From positions 3,410,001 through 3,474,000 of the forward strand of contig NZ_CP071462.1 of the NCBI RefSeq assembly GCF_017352155.2: a stretch of DNA of 64,000 nt. The letters are read 5' to 3'. Within the stretch, counting starts at the first letter, position 1. Each line of letters opens with the position of its first letter. Origin of the DNA: Haloterrigena alkaliphila. Its GTDB lineage: Archaea; Halobacteriota; Halobacteria; Halobacteriales; Natrialbaceae. Shown one piece after another: positions 26,152 through 35,143 of this stretch. The position numbers and the translations under genes are program-made. The notes beneath the pieces were generated by a model that worked only from the letters and a program-made list of their open reading frames with translations, was not told the origin of the DNA and did not search any database.

Positions 26152-26634
26152 TCACTCCGCTTCGTCGACCAGCTTCAGGACCTCCACGTGGTTGAGGGGT
26201 TTCGTGTGTTCGGTCCGGATGAGGTTCTCGTCGTTGATCTCGAGGTCGAGCCCGTCGAGCCGTTCGGCGATGGCCGTGATGTCCTCGTCCTCGGCGCCGA
26301 CCGCCTTGATGTGGAGGTTCTCGTGCCCCGTCATCAGTTCGACCACCTCGAGGATCTGGGGCATCGCCATCGCTTTCTCGGCCACGTCGGCGCGGGCGCT
26401 GATGCGAGCCGTGCAGGTGAAATGAAAGTAGAGCCGGAGGCCCATCAGGTCGTGATCGACGGTCGCCGTGTATCCGGTGATGATACCGGCCTCCTCGAGG
26501 CGGTCCATCCGATTGTGAATCGTGTTGTCGGAGACGCCGATCTCCTCGGCCAGTTCGATCGCTTTGTACCGGGCATCCTCCTGCAGCAGATCGAGCAGTC
26601 GTCTGTCTACGTCGTCGAGTTCGTACGCCGTCAT
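26152..26634 (-). CDS. Lrp/AsnC family transcriptional regulator
   Basis: 160 residues: N-terminal helix-turn-helix (DVDRRLLDLLQEDARYKAIE, then ELAEEIGVSDNTIHNRMDRL) and a C-terminal RAM-type ligand domain (YFHFTCTARISARADVAEKA, VVELMTGHENLHIKAVGAED). Such regulators form octamers and respond to amino acids or related metabolites. The upstream region is AT-rich and carries palindromes, so autoregulation is plausible. Its targets are not evident. Confidence 0.92.
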   Translation of the reverse strand: MTAYELDDVDRRLLDLLQEDARYKAIELAEEIGVSDNTIHNRMDRLEEAGIITGYTATVDHDLMGLRLYFHFTCTARISARADVAEKAMAMPQILEVVELMTGHENLHIKAVGAEDEDITAIAERLDGLDLEINDENLIRTEHTKPLNHVEVLKLVDEAE

Positions 26635-26692
26635 ACGCTCCGTTATCGGTCCACGCCTATGTGGTTAACGATATTCCACCGTATGGCGGCCT

Positions 26693-26705
26693 ATATCGTC
26701 GATAT
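26693..26705. promoter_or_regulatory. 13-base palindrome upstream of the Lrp-type gene
   Basis: ATATCG-T-CGATAT is a perfect palindrome in an AT-rich intergenic region, about 60-70 bases upstream of the Lrp start. A second dyad, CCAC-GCCTAT-GTGG (26651-26664), lies closer. Either could be an operator for the regulator itself; this is inference from position. Confidence 0.4.
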
Positions 26706-26867
26706 TTTGGAGAATATTATATATTAGGGGAATAATCGAACTAACTCCCTCATGCCACTTAATAAGTGCATCTCGATCATTCGAAATCCGATTATATGGT
26801 CGAGTATGATTCGATATCCAATACAATATCTGGCTACACTAGGAACTATCGAAGTCTCAACCCAGGC

Positions 26868-26876
26868 TTTATATAC
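26868..26876 (+). promoter_or_regulatory. TATA box of the HalOD1 gene
   Basis: TTTATATAC with a purine/C-rich preceding string (CCCAGGC) lies 21-29 bases before the GTG at 26897, a good fit to an archaeal BRE/TATA promoter with a leaderless transcript. Confidence 0.55.
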
Positions 26877-26896
26877 GTGGGTCTCCTCCTTCGGCT

Positions 26897-27163
26897 GTGA
26901 ACAACGCACCGGTCGCTACGATCCAGTCGGAGTCCCTCCACGAACCAGACGAACTCCTCGAGGCCGTCGTCAACACCGTTGCCGACGCGGAGGGAGTATC
27001 ACCGCTGGAGCTGCAGCCGCTGGCCTCGGTCATCGATCCGGACACCTTCGATACGCTCTTTCCGTCCGAGACCGGCGACGTGACCCTCGAGTTCGAGTAT
27101 CAGGGCTACCGTGTGCGTATTTCCGGAGACACTCGCGTTACCGTCGAGGTTTCCCATGGCTGA
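26897..27163 (+). CDS. HalOD1 output-domain protein
   Basis: 88 residues from a GTG, matching the HalOD1 domain: a helix with LLEAVVNTVADAEGVSPLEL, the string PLASVIDPDTFDTLF, and the strands GDVTLEFEYQGYRVRISGDT. HalOD1 is a small haloarchaeal domain, often at the end of two-component proteins, believed to be an output or signalling domain. Here it stands alone and overlaps the next small gene by eight bases, so the two are probably cotranscribed. It has a clear TATA box. Confidence 0.85.
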   Translation: MNNAPVATIQSESLHEPDELLEAVVNTVADAEGVSPLELQPLASVIDPDTFDTLFPSETGDVTLEFEYQGYRVRISGDTRVTVEVSHG

Positions 27164-27323
27164 CGACGGGGAGAACTTCTGGACGTACTGTGCCCATTGT
27201 GGAACGCAACTCGGCATCGACGATTGGCCACCCATCGTCGAAATGGCCACTGATGGTGGCGAGACCGATCTCCACTCGTTCTGTGACGAGGAGTGTCGAT
27301 CCGGATGGACCGACACCGAGTAA
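27156..27323 (+). CDS. Small cysteine-rich (DUF7576-like) protein
   Basis: 55 residues: CAHCGT near the beginning and CDEEC near the end (HSFCDEECRSGW), i.e. four cysteines arranged as a zinc finger. It overlaps the HalOD1 gene by eight bases in a different frame, which suggests translational coupling. The length and pattern fit haloarchaeal DUF7576. A binding role for protein or nucleic acid is possible, but nothing shows it. Confidence 0.78.
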   Translation: MADDGENFWTYCAHCGTQLGIDDWPPIVEMATDGGETDLHSFCDEECRSGWTDTE

Positions 27324-27443
27324 CGGGTCGTCGGATGCGATCGGCGCTCGATAGCGACTCTCGATCGATCGTGTCGTGGTTCCGCGGGGCATCGGACGGA
27401 TGCGGACGGCTCTTTCTCTCTCACTCTCGCTTCGATTTTCGAA

Positions 27444-28277
27444 TCAGCGCAGCCCGAGCGTGACGGCCAGTTGGTCCCAGAGACCGTCGCCGACGTCGGC
27501 GACGGCGGCCATCTCGTCGTCGGTGAGTTCGAAATCGAAAATCGCCGCGTTCGCCTCGATGTGTCCGCGACTCGAGGCCTTCGGAATCGCCGCGACGTTC
27601 GGTTGCTGGACCAGCCACCGGAGCGCGACCTGCGCCGCCGACGCGTCGTAGGGTTCGCCGATCTCGTCAAGACGACCGTCGCCGACGACGGCGCCGTCGG
27701 CGAGCGGGCTGTACGCCGTCAGGCAGACGTCGCGCTCGACGCAGTACTCGAGCAGGCCGTCCTGGTGGTGGTAGGGGTGGTACTTCACCTGATTCGCGAC
27801 GATCGGCGCGTCGGACAGCTCGCGTGCGGACTCGAGTTGGTCGATTCCGAAGTTGCTGACGCCGAGGTGCTCGACCCGCCCCGTCTCGCGCAACTCGTTC
27901 ATGGCCGCCAGCGTCTCCTCGAGCGGCGCCTGATCGCTCGGCGCGTGCAACAGGAGGAGGTCGACCGCCGAGAGCCCGAGGCGCTCGAGGCTCTCGCGGG
28001 TCGACGCGAGCGCGTCCTCGTGCGCGGCGTTGTCGGGGTGGACCTTGGTGACGACGAAGACCTCCTCGCGGTCGACGTCGCTGCCGCCGAGGGCCTCGCC
28101 GACGGCGCGCTCGTTGTCGTACATCTGGGCGGTGTCGACGTGTCGATAGCCGACCTCGAGGGCGGTCTCGACGGCCCGCCGGCAGTCGTCGCCGGTCATC
28201 GTCGCGGTGCCGAATCCGAGCGCCGGAATCGCGGCGCCGCCCGCATTGACGGTCGCTGTCGCGAGGTCCGTGGTCAT
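27444..28277 (-). CDS. Aldo-keto reductase
   Basis: 277 residues. The catalytic tetrad can be seen: Asp and Tyr in DTAQMYDNERAVGEAL, Lys in VVTKVHP and His in LLLLHAPS. NADP-binding positions occur in LGVSNFGIDQLESARELS and IPKASSRGHIEANAAIF. These enzymes reduce carbonyl compounds such as 2,5-diketo acids or aldehydes. The chosen start, MTTDLATATVNAGG, removes an arginine-free but non-family leader. It is monocistronic. Confidence 0.9.
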   Translation of the reverse strand: MTTDLATATVNAGGAAIPALGFGTATMTGDDCRRAVETALEVGYRHVDTAQMYDNERAVGEALGGSDVDREEVFVVTKVHPDNAAHEDALASTRESLERLGLSAVDLLLLHAPSDQAPLEETLAAMNELRETGRVEHLGVSNFGIDQLESARELSDAPIVANQVKYHPYHHQDGLLEYCVERDVCLTAYSPLADGAVVGDGRLDEIGEPYDASAAQVALRWLVQQPNVAAIPKASSRGHIEANAAIFDFELTDDEMAAVADVGDGLWDQLAVTLGLR

Positions 28278-28429
28278 AGCGGCGGCTTCCACGTCGGCGG
28301 CTATCAAGTTCCGGCCGGCGAAAATCAAGCAGCTATCGCTGACCGCTCGAGGACGGTCCTCGTCCGGATGGCTCGCCCCGACTCGATCGAGACCGGCTGG
28401 TTGAACCGCGACGACGCGCTGAGGCCGGT

Positions 28430-30712
28430 TTAGGCGCCGTCGGCGGTGCCGTTTTCGGTGACCGTCACGTTCACGCCCGACGTCTCGTTGTCGGTCCCCG
28501 TCGCGTTCTCGGTGACGTTTCCGTCCATCACGGTCTCGTTGTCCGTGGCGTTCCCGTCCGTGGCATTCTCGCCGTCCGTGGCGTTCCCTTCCTCGTCGAT
28601 CGGTTCGTCCTGCGTGTCTTCGGTCGCGTTCTCGTCGGCCTCCTGCTCCTCGGAGTCGACCGCTTCGTCCTCCTCGGGCGGTTCCAGCGATTCGCCTTCG
28701 CCAGGCGGAACGATCTCGAAGACCGTGCCCGTGTCACCCTCGGGGACGCCGATCTGGTTCGCGAGCACGTACACGTTCCCGTCGAGGTCCTGGCCGAACT
28801 GGCGGACGAAGTACGGGAACGTCCCGTCCTCGGAGCCAGCGATCTGGAGTTCCTCCATGGTCCAGAGTTCGTCCCGCGGGACGACCTGCTCTCCGTCGCC
28901 ACCGCCGAGGTCTGCCGCGCCGTCGTCGGCCGTCTCGTCGGTCGCGTTCGTCTCGTTCTCGAAGCCTCCCGCTTCGATACCGCCCTCGCCTGGCGTCACG
29001 TTCTCCGAACCTTCGGTCTGGTTGCCGCCGCCGGCCATCCCTTCGGCGCCGTCGTCCGGCTCCGAGGCGGCAAGGATCCGCCCCTGTGGAGACTGGCGCG
29101 CCGGGTCGGCCGTCCAGTCGCCGAAGACGTACTTCCCGTCGAGGTCGGCGACGTCGCCGGCCTCGTAGACGTGGCCGCCGATGATCGTGATGCCGACTAC
29201 TTGCTCCTGATAGACGTGGGGATACTCGACGATCGGGTCCTGCAGTTCCTGCCCGTCGTACGGCGGTTCGTCGGGCGCCGAGTCGGGACAGTCCTCCGGG
29301 GGCTGGCTGGGGGTTTCCGTGCTGAAGCAGTGGGTTCCCTCCTTGACGTTCCAGCCGTAGTTGCCGCCCGCCTCGACGAGGTTGGCCTCCTCGAAGAGGT
29401 CCTGTCCGGCGTCGGAGACGAACAGCCGCCCGTCGCTGTCGAACGAGATGCCGAAGGGATTGCGCATTCCCCACGCGTAGTACTCGTCGAGCCCCTCGTC
29501 GACGTCGACCAGCGGGTTGTCCTCCGGAATGCCGTACGGGCGGTCTTCACCCTCCGTATCCACGTCGATCCGGTGGACACCACCGAGCAAGGTATCGGTG
29601 ACGTTCTGCCCGTTGCCGCCGTCGTTGTCGTCGTACCAGTCCTCGACGTGGCCCTCCATGTCGTCGTTCGCGCCGCCGCCGTCGCCCATCGGGACGTAGA
29701 GGTAGCCGTCGGGGCCGAACGCCATCGGGCCGGCGTCGTGGTTGTACTGGGGCTTCTGGAACTCCAGCAGGACGCGCTCGGAGTCGGGGTCGCCCGCGCT
29801 CAGGTCGTCGGTCGCCTGGAACTCGGAGACGACCTCCACGTGGCTCCAGCCGTCGGGCGTCTCGTCGTTCGGCGGCGCGCTGTAGTGGACGAAGAAGCGA
29901 CCGTTCTCGGCGAACTCGGGGTGGAATTCGATCCCCAGGAGTCCACGCTCGTCGTAGTCCTGGTCCGGATCGGCGTAGTCGCCCTCGAACGTCCCGAGTT
30001 CGACCAGTCGATCGCTGACGTCGAGGAACGGCTCGTCCTGCAACCCGTCGCTCGTGACGACCCACATCTCGCCGGTCTGATCCGCGACGAAGTACCGTTC
30101 CTCCTCCTCGTCGGCGACCGCCATATCCGTCGGCGCCGTCATCCCCGACGCGAGCGTCTGCACGCCGATCTCAGCCCCGGGTTCGAAGAAGGGCTCGGGC
30201 CCCTCGTCCGTCTCCTCGCTCTCGGCCGGTGCTTCTTGACCGCCGCCGACGGCGATCTCCCCGCGCATCGTCGCCGAGTGCGGTTCGCAGTAGTACTCCG
30301 CCATCTCGCTCGTCGCCTCGAACTCGAGCGTCTGTGTCTCGCCCTGACCGGTCAGAAGCTCGGTTCGCTCGAGTTCCTCGCCCTCGCCGCTCTCGATGAC
30401 GAAATTGTGGGGCTGTCCGTCGAGGTTCTCCCACGTGAGTTCGTAGGTGGTTCCCGACTCGAGTTCCAGCGTCGGATTCGTCTCGCCTGCGATATCGTCG
30501 GGCGCGACGCCCTCCCAGCCGCTGGTCTGGCCGCCCAGTTCGATCGTTTCGGTTTCCTGGGCGAGTGCGACGCCGCCCAGTCCGGCGACGCCGCCGGCGG
30601 CTACAGCGGCCTGTAGCACGCGTCGGCGCGACGTCGATGGATAGCTGTCGGCTGACTCCGGTACCGGGATCGATTGCTCGTCGGGTTGCTCCTCGCCGTG
30701 TTTTTCGCTCAT
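28430..30712 (-). CDS. Exported cupredoxin-PQQ-type sugar dehydrogenase fusion with glycosylation-rich tail
   Basis: 760 residues. A twin-arginine leader (SRRRVLQAAVAAGG, about residues 28-50) predicts Tat export. Residues about 55-155 form a cupredoxin with type 1 copper ligands His102, Cys142, His145 and Met149 (PHNFVIE and YYCEPHSATM). Residues about 180-640 match the glucose/sorbosone (soluble PQQ) dehydrogenase beta-propeller (YNHDAGPMAFGPDGYLYVPM, GMRNPFGISFDSDGRLFVSD, EANLVEAGGNYGWNV). The last about 80 residues are acidic with at least ten N-x-S/T sequons. Likely job: oxidise a sugar outside the cell and pass electrons to the copper domain. Cofactor and substrate are inferred from family only. 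Confidence 0.88.
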   Translation of the reverse strand: MSEKHGEEQPDEQSIPVPESADSYPSTSRRRVLQAAVAAGGVAGLGGVALAQETETIELGGQTSGWEGVAPDDIAGETNPTLELESGTTYELTWENLDGQPHNFVIESGEGEELERTELLTGQGETQTLEFEATSEMAEYYCEPHSATMRGEIAVGGGQEAPAESEETDEGPEPFFEPGAEIGVQTLASGMTAPTDMAVADEEEERYFVADQTGEMWVVTSDGLQDEPFLDVSDRLVELGTFEGDYADPDQDYDERGLLGIEFHPEFAENGRFFVHYSAPPNDETPDGWSHVEVVSEFQATDDLSAGDPDSERVLLEFQKPQYNHDAGPMAFGPDGYLYVPMGDGGGANDDMEGHVEDWYDDNDGGNGQNVTDTLLGGVHRIDVDTEGEDRPYGIPEDNPLVDVDEGLDEYYAWGMRNPFGISFDSDGRLFVSDAGQDLFEEANLVEAGGNYGWNVKEGTHCFSTETPSQPPEDCPDSAPDEPPYDGQELQDPIVEYPHVYQEQVVGITIIGGHVYEAGDVADLDGKYVFGDWTADPARQSPQGRILAASEPDDGAEGMAGGGNQTEGSENVTPGEGGIEAGGFENETNATDETADDGAADLGGGDGEQVVPRDELWTMEELQIAGSEDGTFPYFVRQFGQDLDGNVYVLANQIGVPEGDTGTVFEIVPPGEGESLEPPEEDEAVDSEEQEADENATEDTQDEPIDEEGNATDGENATDGNATDNETVMDGNVTENATGTDNETSGVNVTVTENGTADGA

Positions 30713-30894
30713 GTTGCGCTCACGACAGCGTCGTCACCCGATATTCGGATAAACCGACCCGACCGTTCCCGTCGGCCTCGCGGCACAACGGCTCGTTGTC
30801 TCCGAATCGCCAGAGGGGAGCGACCGTAAAACGGCTGTTACTCGAGACGCATCGTGACCGTTACTCGGATCTAAGCGCTCGTTCCGTCGATCAC

Positions 30895-30965
30895 ACCGCG
30901 CCGCCGGCTGTTACTCACAGAACTCGTCGCGCATAACGGTACGGATCGTCTCGACCATCGTATAC
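30895..30965 (-). pseudogene. Degenerate duplicate of the mutase 3' end
   Basis: About 57 of 72 positions match bases 31800-31871, the last part of the mutase gene. Translation on the minus strand ends YTMVETIRTVMRDEFCE, compared with [17 protein letters not shown] in the mutase. A missing G breaks the frame after the glutamate, and the mutase sequence upstream of this segment is absent. It can only be a fragment. It lies on the far side of the toxin-antitoxin pair from the intact 3' end. Confidence 0.7.
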
Positions 30966-31017
30966 GAGGCGCCGTTTCGTGGACGCCAACGAATCGGTAT
31001 CGTCGGGGACTGGTGGG

Positions 31018-31029
31018 ATAGATATTTAC
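31018..31029 (+). promoter_or_regulatory. TATA element of the toxin-antitoxin operon
   Basis: ATAGATATTTAC lies 27-38 bases before the antitoxin ATG, the expected position for an archaeal promoter. No clear operator palindrome is seen. Confidence 0.4.
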
Positions 31030-31055
31030 CGTGACAGACCTGACATACGAGTACC

Positions 31056-31283
31056 ATGGCGTCGTCCACCAGCCACGAACCGAGTGACGAACTGGTGACT
31101 GCCGTCGGACAGTACGTTCTCGGTGAAATCTCGCTCGGCAAAGCTGCCGAGCGAGCGGGGATGTCCAGATGGGAATTCGAGGAGGTGCTCGAAGAAGCCG
31201 GATTCACCGGATTCTACGGCCCACGGACGGATGACGAGCTGCAGGAGGAACTCGATACGGCACGGCGACTGGACGATCGATAG
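31056..31283 (+). CDS. UPF0175-type antitoxin
   Basis: 75 residues: an unstructured start, then YVLGEISLGKAAERAGMSRWEFEEVLEEAG, the helix-turn-helix-like signature of UPF0175, and the tail YGPRTDDELQEELDTARRLD. UPF0175 proteins pair with PIN toxins in archaea and cyanobacteria. The stop TAG is followed immediately by the toxin ATG, so the two are one operon. The protein is expected to bind the toxin and the operon's own promoter. Confidence 0.85.
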   Translation: MASSTSHEPSDELVTAVGQYVLGEISLGKAAERAGMSRWEFEEVLEEAGFTGFYGPRTDDELQEELDTARRLDDR

Positions 31284-31799
31284 ATGGCTGAGGGGTATCC
31301 GAATCCGATCGTTCTCGATGCGACCGTTCTGACCAATTTCGCCAGTGCGGATTCGATCGATTTTCTCGTCGAAGCGTTCGAATCACCAGTCGTCGTGTCG
31401 GCAGTCCGTGACGAAATCAACCGTGGAAACCGTCTCGGGTACGACTATCTTGAGACCATCGCCGATTCGTTCGGCGATCAGCTACCGATCATCGACGTCG
31501 ATCGGTCCGCCGAATCGTCCGAGATTCGCGACCGACTCGACGCTGGCGAAGCCGAATCACTACTCGCGGTGATCGAGCGCGACGGAACGCTCGCTACTGA
31601 CGATCTCGCCGCTCGCCGCGTCGCTGACGAGCGAACGATACCCGTCGTCGGATCGGTCGGACTGCTCGTCCTCGGCGTCGAGCAAGGACGAATAGACGAA
31701 GCGACAGCGGACGGCTGGCTCGAGACGTGGCGAAACGAGCGAGGATATTACGCGCCCGTCGAGAGCGTCAGTGACGTCCTCGACGACGACCAGCGTTAG
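31284..31799 (+). CDS. PIN-domain toxin (putative ribonuclease)
   Basis: 171 residues. The PIN acidic residues are in [12 protein letters not shown] near the start, in the [17 protein letters not shown] region, and in [24 protein letters not shown]. This is the pattern of Mg-dependent ribonucleases of the VapC class, inhibited by the upstream UPF0175 partner. It begins directly after the antitoxin stop. Its last four bases overlap the stop codon of the convergent mutase gene. Location at a duplicated mutase 3' end points to insertion. Confidence 0.85.
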   Translation: MAEGYPNPIVLDATVLTNFASADSIDFLVEAFESPVVVSAVRDEINRGNRLGYDYLETIADSFGDQLPIIDVDRSAESSEIRDRLDAGEAESLLAVIERDGTLATDDLAARRVADERTIPVVGSVGLLVLGVEQGRIDEATADGWLETWRNERGYYAPVESVSDVLDDDQR

Positions 31800-33481
31800 A
31801 CCGCGCCGCCGGGCTGGTACTCGCCGAACTCGTCGCGCATGACGTTACAAATCTCGCCGACCGTCGCGTACACCTTCACGGCCTCGATGATGTACGGCAG
31901 CAGGTTCTCGTCGCCCCGCGCGGCCTCGCGCAGCGCCTCGAGTTTCGCGTCGACGGCCTCGTCGTCGCGCTCCTCGCGGACCGACTCGAGGCTGTCCATC
32001 TGGCGCTGCTGGTCTTCCGCGGTGACCTCCTGGACGTCGATCTCCGGCTCTTCCTCCTCGACCTCGAACTCGTTGACGCCGACGATGATGCGCTCTTTCT
32101 CGTCGATCTCCTTCTGGCGGTCGAAGGCGGTGTCCTGGATCTGGCGCTGGACCCACTGTTGCTCGACGGCCTCGAGCATGCCGCCGCGGTCCTCGACCTC
32201 CTCGAGGATCTCGTAGGCTTCCTCCTCGACGTCGTCGGTCAGCGATTCGACGTAGTAGCTGCCCGCGAGGGGGTCGATGGTGTCGGCAGCTCCCGATTCG
32301 TGAGCCAAAATCTGCTGGGTCCGCAGGGCGGTCCGGACGGACTCCTCGGTGGGGAGCGCGAGCGCCTCGTCCTTGCCGTTCGTGTGGAGGCTCTGCGTGC
32401 CGCCGAGCACCGCTGCGAGCGCCTGGTAGGCGACGCGGACGACGTTGTTCTCGATCTGCTGGGCGGTCAGCATCGAGCCCGCGGTCTGCGTGTGGAACTT
32501 GAGCTGTTTGGACTTCGGATCGTCGGGGTCGAACCGCTCTTCGACGATGTCGTGCCACATCCGGCGGGCCGCGCGGAACTTCGCGACCTCCTCGAAGATG
32601 TTGTTGTGGCCGTTGAAGAAGAAGGAAAGCTGCGGCGCGAACTCGTCGACGTCGAGGCCGGCCTCGATCGCCGTCTCGACGTACTCGATGCCGTTACCGA
32701 GCGTAAAGGCCAGTTCCTGAGCGGCCGTCGACCCGGCCTCGCGGATGTGATACCCCGAGATGGAGATGGTGTTGAACTTCGGCGTCTCCTCGGCACAGAA
32801 CTCGAAGATGTCCGTGATGATCCGCATCGACGGCTCGGGCGGGTAGATGTAGGTGTTGCGCGCGATGTACTCCTTCAGGAGGTCGTTCTGGATCGTTCCC
32901 CTGAGTTCCTCGCGGTCGACCCCCTGCTGGTCGCCCACAGCGATGTACATCGCCAGCAGCACCGACGCGGGAGCGTTGATCGTCATCGACGTCGAGACCT
33001 CGTCGAGCGGGATGCCGTCGAAGACGGTCTCCATGTCGTCCAGCGAGTCGATCGCGACCCCGGCCTTGCCGATCTCGCCGGCCGCCATGGGGTCGTCGGA
33101 GTCGTACCCCATCTGGGTCGGCAGGTCGAAGGCCATCGAGAGCCCCGTCTGGCCCTCGTCGAGCAGGTAGTGGTAGCGTTCGTTGGTGTCCTCGGGCGTC
33201 GAGAAGCCGGCGTACTGGCGCATCGTCCAGAGCCGCCCGCGGTGCCCCGTCGAGTAGACGCCGCGGGTGTACGGCGGCTCGCCCGGGTTCCCCAGATCTT
33301 CCTCGTAGTCGATGTCAGCGATGTCGTTCGGCGTGTAGAGCCGATCGACCTCCTGTCCCCCCGTATCCGTGGTGAACGTCTCCTTGCGCTCGCCGAACCG
33401 CTCGAGGACCGGTTCGACTTCCGCTTCGTGCCACTCCTCCGTGCTGGCACGGATCTCCTCGAGATCATCTTGATCGAACAT
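31796..33481 (-). CDS. mutA: Methylmalonyl-CoA mutase, large catalytic subunit
   Basis: 561 residues, the B12-independent-length large subunit with the TIM-barrel domain: [60 protein letters not shown], and [20 protein letters not shown]. It lacks the C-terminal cobalamin-binding domain, so a separate small subunit must exist elsewhere. With the epimerase at 25690 it converts methylmalonyl-CoA to succinyl-CoA. The start [13 protein letters not shown] is followed by the usual acidic helix. A partial copy of its 3' end lies about 0.9 kb away (30895). The symbol mcmA would be an alternative. Confidence 0.93.
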   Translation of the reverse strand: MFDQDDLEEIRASTEEWHEAEVEPVLERFGERKETFTTDTGGQEVDRLYTPNDIADIDYEEDLGNPGEPPYTRGVYSTGHRGRLWTMRQYAGFSTPEDTNERYHYLLDEGQTGLSMAFDLPTQMGYDSDDPMAAGEIGKAGVAIDSLDDMETVFDGIPLDEVSTSMTINAPASVLLAMYIAVGDQQGVDREELRGTIQNDLLKEYIARNTYIYPPEPSMRIITDIFEFCAEETPKFNTISISGYHIREAGSTAAQELAFTLGNGIEYVETAIEAGLDVDEFAPQLSFFFNGHNNIFEEVAKFRAARRMWHDIVEERFDPDDPKSKQLKFHTQTAGSMLTAQQIENNVVRVAYQALAAVLGGTQSLHTNGKDEALALPTEESVRTALRTQQILAHESGAADTIDPLAGSYYVESLTDDVEEEAYEILEEVEDRGGMLEAVEQQWVQRQIQDTAFDRQKEIDEKERIIVGVNEFEVEEEEPEIDVQEVTAEDQQRQMDSLESVREERDDEAVDAKLEALREAARGDENLLPYIIEAVKVYATVGEICNVMRDEFGEYQPGGAV

Positions 33482-33615
33482 TACAGTAACGGTCGATGGG
33501 GTGGGGCTTGAAGGTTCATGAACGCGGCCAGTATCGTGGCGTCTCGGAACGAATTCGCGTCGCCGATCCGCCGTCTCGCCGCGGCGTTTTTCACGCGCGC
33601 CGTAGTGGGTCCGGT

Positions 33616-33852
33616 ATGGAGCCGACGGTCCCCGGCGACGACTCGCTGAACCGCCGCCGAGCGGCGCTGTACGTCGCGCCGTTTCTCGCGATCGGGGTGT
33701 TGAACCTCGTCCTCCTGCTGGGGTGGGGGCTGGATCCGCTGTGGGCGTTCGCAATTTTGCCGCCGATACTGGCCATCTCGGCGATCGCCTGGGTCGCGTT
33801 CTCCCACGGGTTCGACGTGCAGTCTCAGCGGTCGGGCGGTCGCCGCGACTAG
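33616..33852 (+). CDS. Small membrane protein, hypothetical
   Basis: 78 residues with two hydrophobic segments ([19 protein letters not shown] and [20 protein letters not shown]) and charged ends. No named family is recognised. It looks like one of the many small two-helix membrane proteins of haloarchaea. The ATG is preceded by a purine-rich stretch (GGGTCCGGT), and no partner is seen. Confidence 0.6.
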   Translation: MEPTVPGDDSLNRRRAALYVAPFLAIGVLNLVLLLGWGLDPLWAFAILPPILAISAIAWVAFSHGFDVQSQRSGGRRD

Positions 33853-33954
33853 CGCCGGCTCTCGGCAGCCGGTCGCTCTCCACGGCCCGAATCGAGGGTC
33901 CCATGCGCGACCGGCTCGAAGGGGCGACGTACTTTCGGCTCGAGCGGCCACGCG

Positions 33955-34539
33955 CTATCGTCCCGTATCGTACTTGTAGGTCGCCGACTCGGAATCGATC
34001 CCGAAGTCCTCGGCGGATTCGTCCGTCGACACCTCGTCGCGCGCCTCCGGCGCCCGCTTGAACGCCTCGCGGAGCGGGTCGGGCATCCGGAACCGCTCGA
34101 CCTCGAGCGCGAGGGGAACGGCGTCCGGATCGACGCCCTCGCGCTTGTCGGCGAGACGGTCCCGAAGCGGAGCCGGAAGCTCCGAGCTCTCGATGCGTCG
34201 AAAGCCGAACTGCGCGAGGTAACTCCCCTCGCCGGTCAGGGTGTAGACGGTGTCGAACCCCTCGTCGCCGGCGTACTCGACGAGGCGTTCGACGACGTGG
34301 GCGCCGACGCCCTGCTCGCGCCAGCCCTCGAGGACGCCGATGCTGGTCAACTCGCAGACGGGGTCGCCGTCGTCGGGCTTGTGGATGCGAATCCGGCCGA
34401 ACCCCGCCTTCTCGCCGGAGGCTTCGTCCACCGCGACCACGTAATCCCGCGAGCGGAACGCCGTCTCGTCGAGCCCCATCGCCTCGATGTGATCGAGCAG
34501 CCAGACCTCTTCCCGGTTTTTCGCGTCCCGCACGTACAT
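33955..34539 (-). CDS. GNAT family N-acetyltransferase
   Basis: 194 residues. The GNAT acetyl-CoA loop is in [20 protein letters not shown], with the strand [20 protein letters not shown] before it and [20 protein letters not shown] after it. The last about 35 residues are a charged tail ([18 protein letters not shown]). Acceptor unknown. The start [15 protein letters not shown] is family-like. Confidence 0.83.
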   Translation of the reverse strand: MYVRDAKNREEVWLLDHIEAMGLDETAFRSRDYVVAVDEASGEKAGFGRIRIHKPDDGDPVCELTSIGVLEGWREQGVGAHVVERLVEYAGDEGFDTVYTLTGEGSYLAQFGFRRIESSELPAPLRDRLADKREGVDPDAVPLALEVERFRMPDPLREAFKRAPEARDEVSTDESAEDFGIDSESATYKYDTGR

Positions 34540-34766
34540 GATTCGAGGTAGGGGACCTGCAGCCAAAAGGATTTGTGGGTCGGACAGTGGCTCGAGCCAG
34601 CGCGGCCGGTTTCCGCGGGGACGGTGTGTTGCAACTCGTCCGCGTTCACCACCAAATATTCTTGGTACAGCTACACCTCTACAGAGTGTATCGAAACGAG
34701 TTGGCTGGCTTCTCGAAAATAGACCTACATACGCCCATAGATAGTCTCGATATAGCAATACATGGG

Positions 34767-34790
34767 TAACACTTTTATCTTTTCGTGTTA
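34767..34790 (+). promoter_or_regulatory. Operator-like inverted repeat framing the TATA box of the next gene
   Basis: TAACAC (34767-34772) and GTGTTA (34785-34790) form a perfect dyad with 12 bases between, CTTTTATCT included, which is the TATA element. A protein bound here could cover the TATA box directly. The ATG of the zinc protein follows 15 bases later. Confidence 0.5.
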
Positions 34791-34804
34791 ACGTGTATCA
34801 TACA

Positions 34805-35074
34805 ATGTCCGAATGCGAACGGTGCGGCGACCGGGTAGTCCGACGGTTCACGCTCCGGACGCGAACCGAGACCATGACTCACCGGCGGACGCGAGAGGTC
34901 TGCGCGGCCTGTCATCCGTCCATTCGGGGACCCGTCGAGCGCAGCGGATCCGCCGAGACCGTCGTCGCGGACGGCGGCACCCCGGCCGGCGCCTGTCCGA
35001 CCTGCTCGGGAACGATGATTCGCGACGGCGGATCGTACACCTGCGTCGACTGCGGCTGGTCGAGCGGCCGATAA
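34805..35074 (+). CDS. Double zinc-ribbon protein
   Basis: 89 residues with four CxxC motifs: CERCGD, CAACHP, CPTCSG and CVDCGW. That makes two zinc ribbons separated by a Gly/Ser-rich linker. Zinc ribbons of this kind often bind nucleic acid or RNA polymerase. No named family. Its promoter carries an unusual TATA-overlapping dyad, so regulation by a repressor is likely. The downstream gene is convergent. Confidence 0.75.
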   Translation: MSECERCGDRVVRRFTLRTRTETMTHRRTREVCAACHPSIRGPVERSGSAETVVADGGTPAGACPTCSGTMIRDGGSYTCVDCGWSSGR

Positions 35075-35143
35075 GGTTCCGAGGGTTCGAACGCGTCCGC
35101 GAGAGAGCGGGAGCGTCGAGATCGCCGCCGCGCTCGCGTCCGC

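Larger units (their letters stand above)
30713..31055. other. Intergenic region containing a mutase 3'-end remnant
   Basis: 343 bases between the dehydrogenase and the toxin-antitoxin pair. Its central part (30895-30965) resembles the 3' end of the methylmalonyl-CoA mutase gene. The remainder has no gene; the last 40 bases hold a TATA-like element for the antitoxin gene. Confidence 0.6.

Noticed and set aside
31056-31799. A complete mobile element around the toxin-antitoxin pair
   Set aside because: No integrase, transposase or terminal inverted repeat is present. Only the duplicated mutase 3' end suggests insertion, so I report it as a hypothesis and not as a mobile element.
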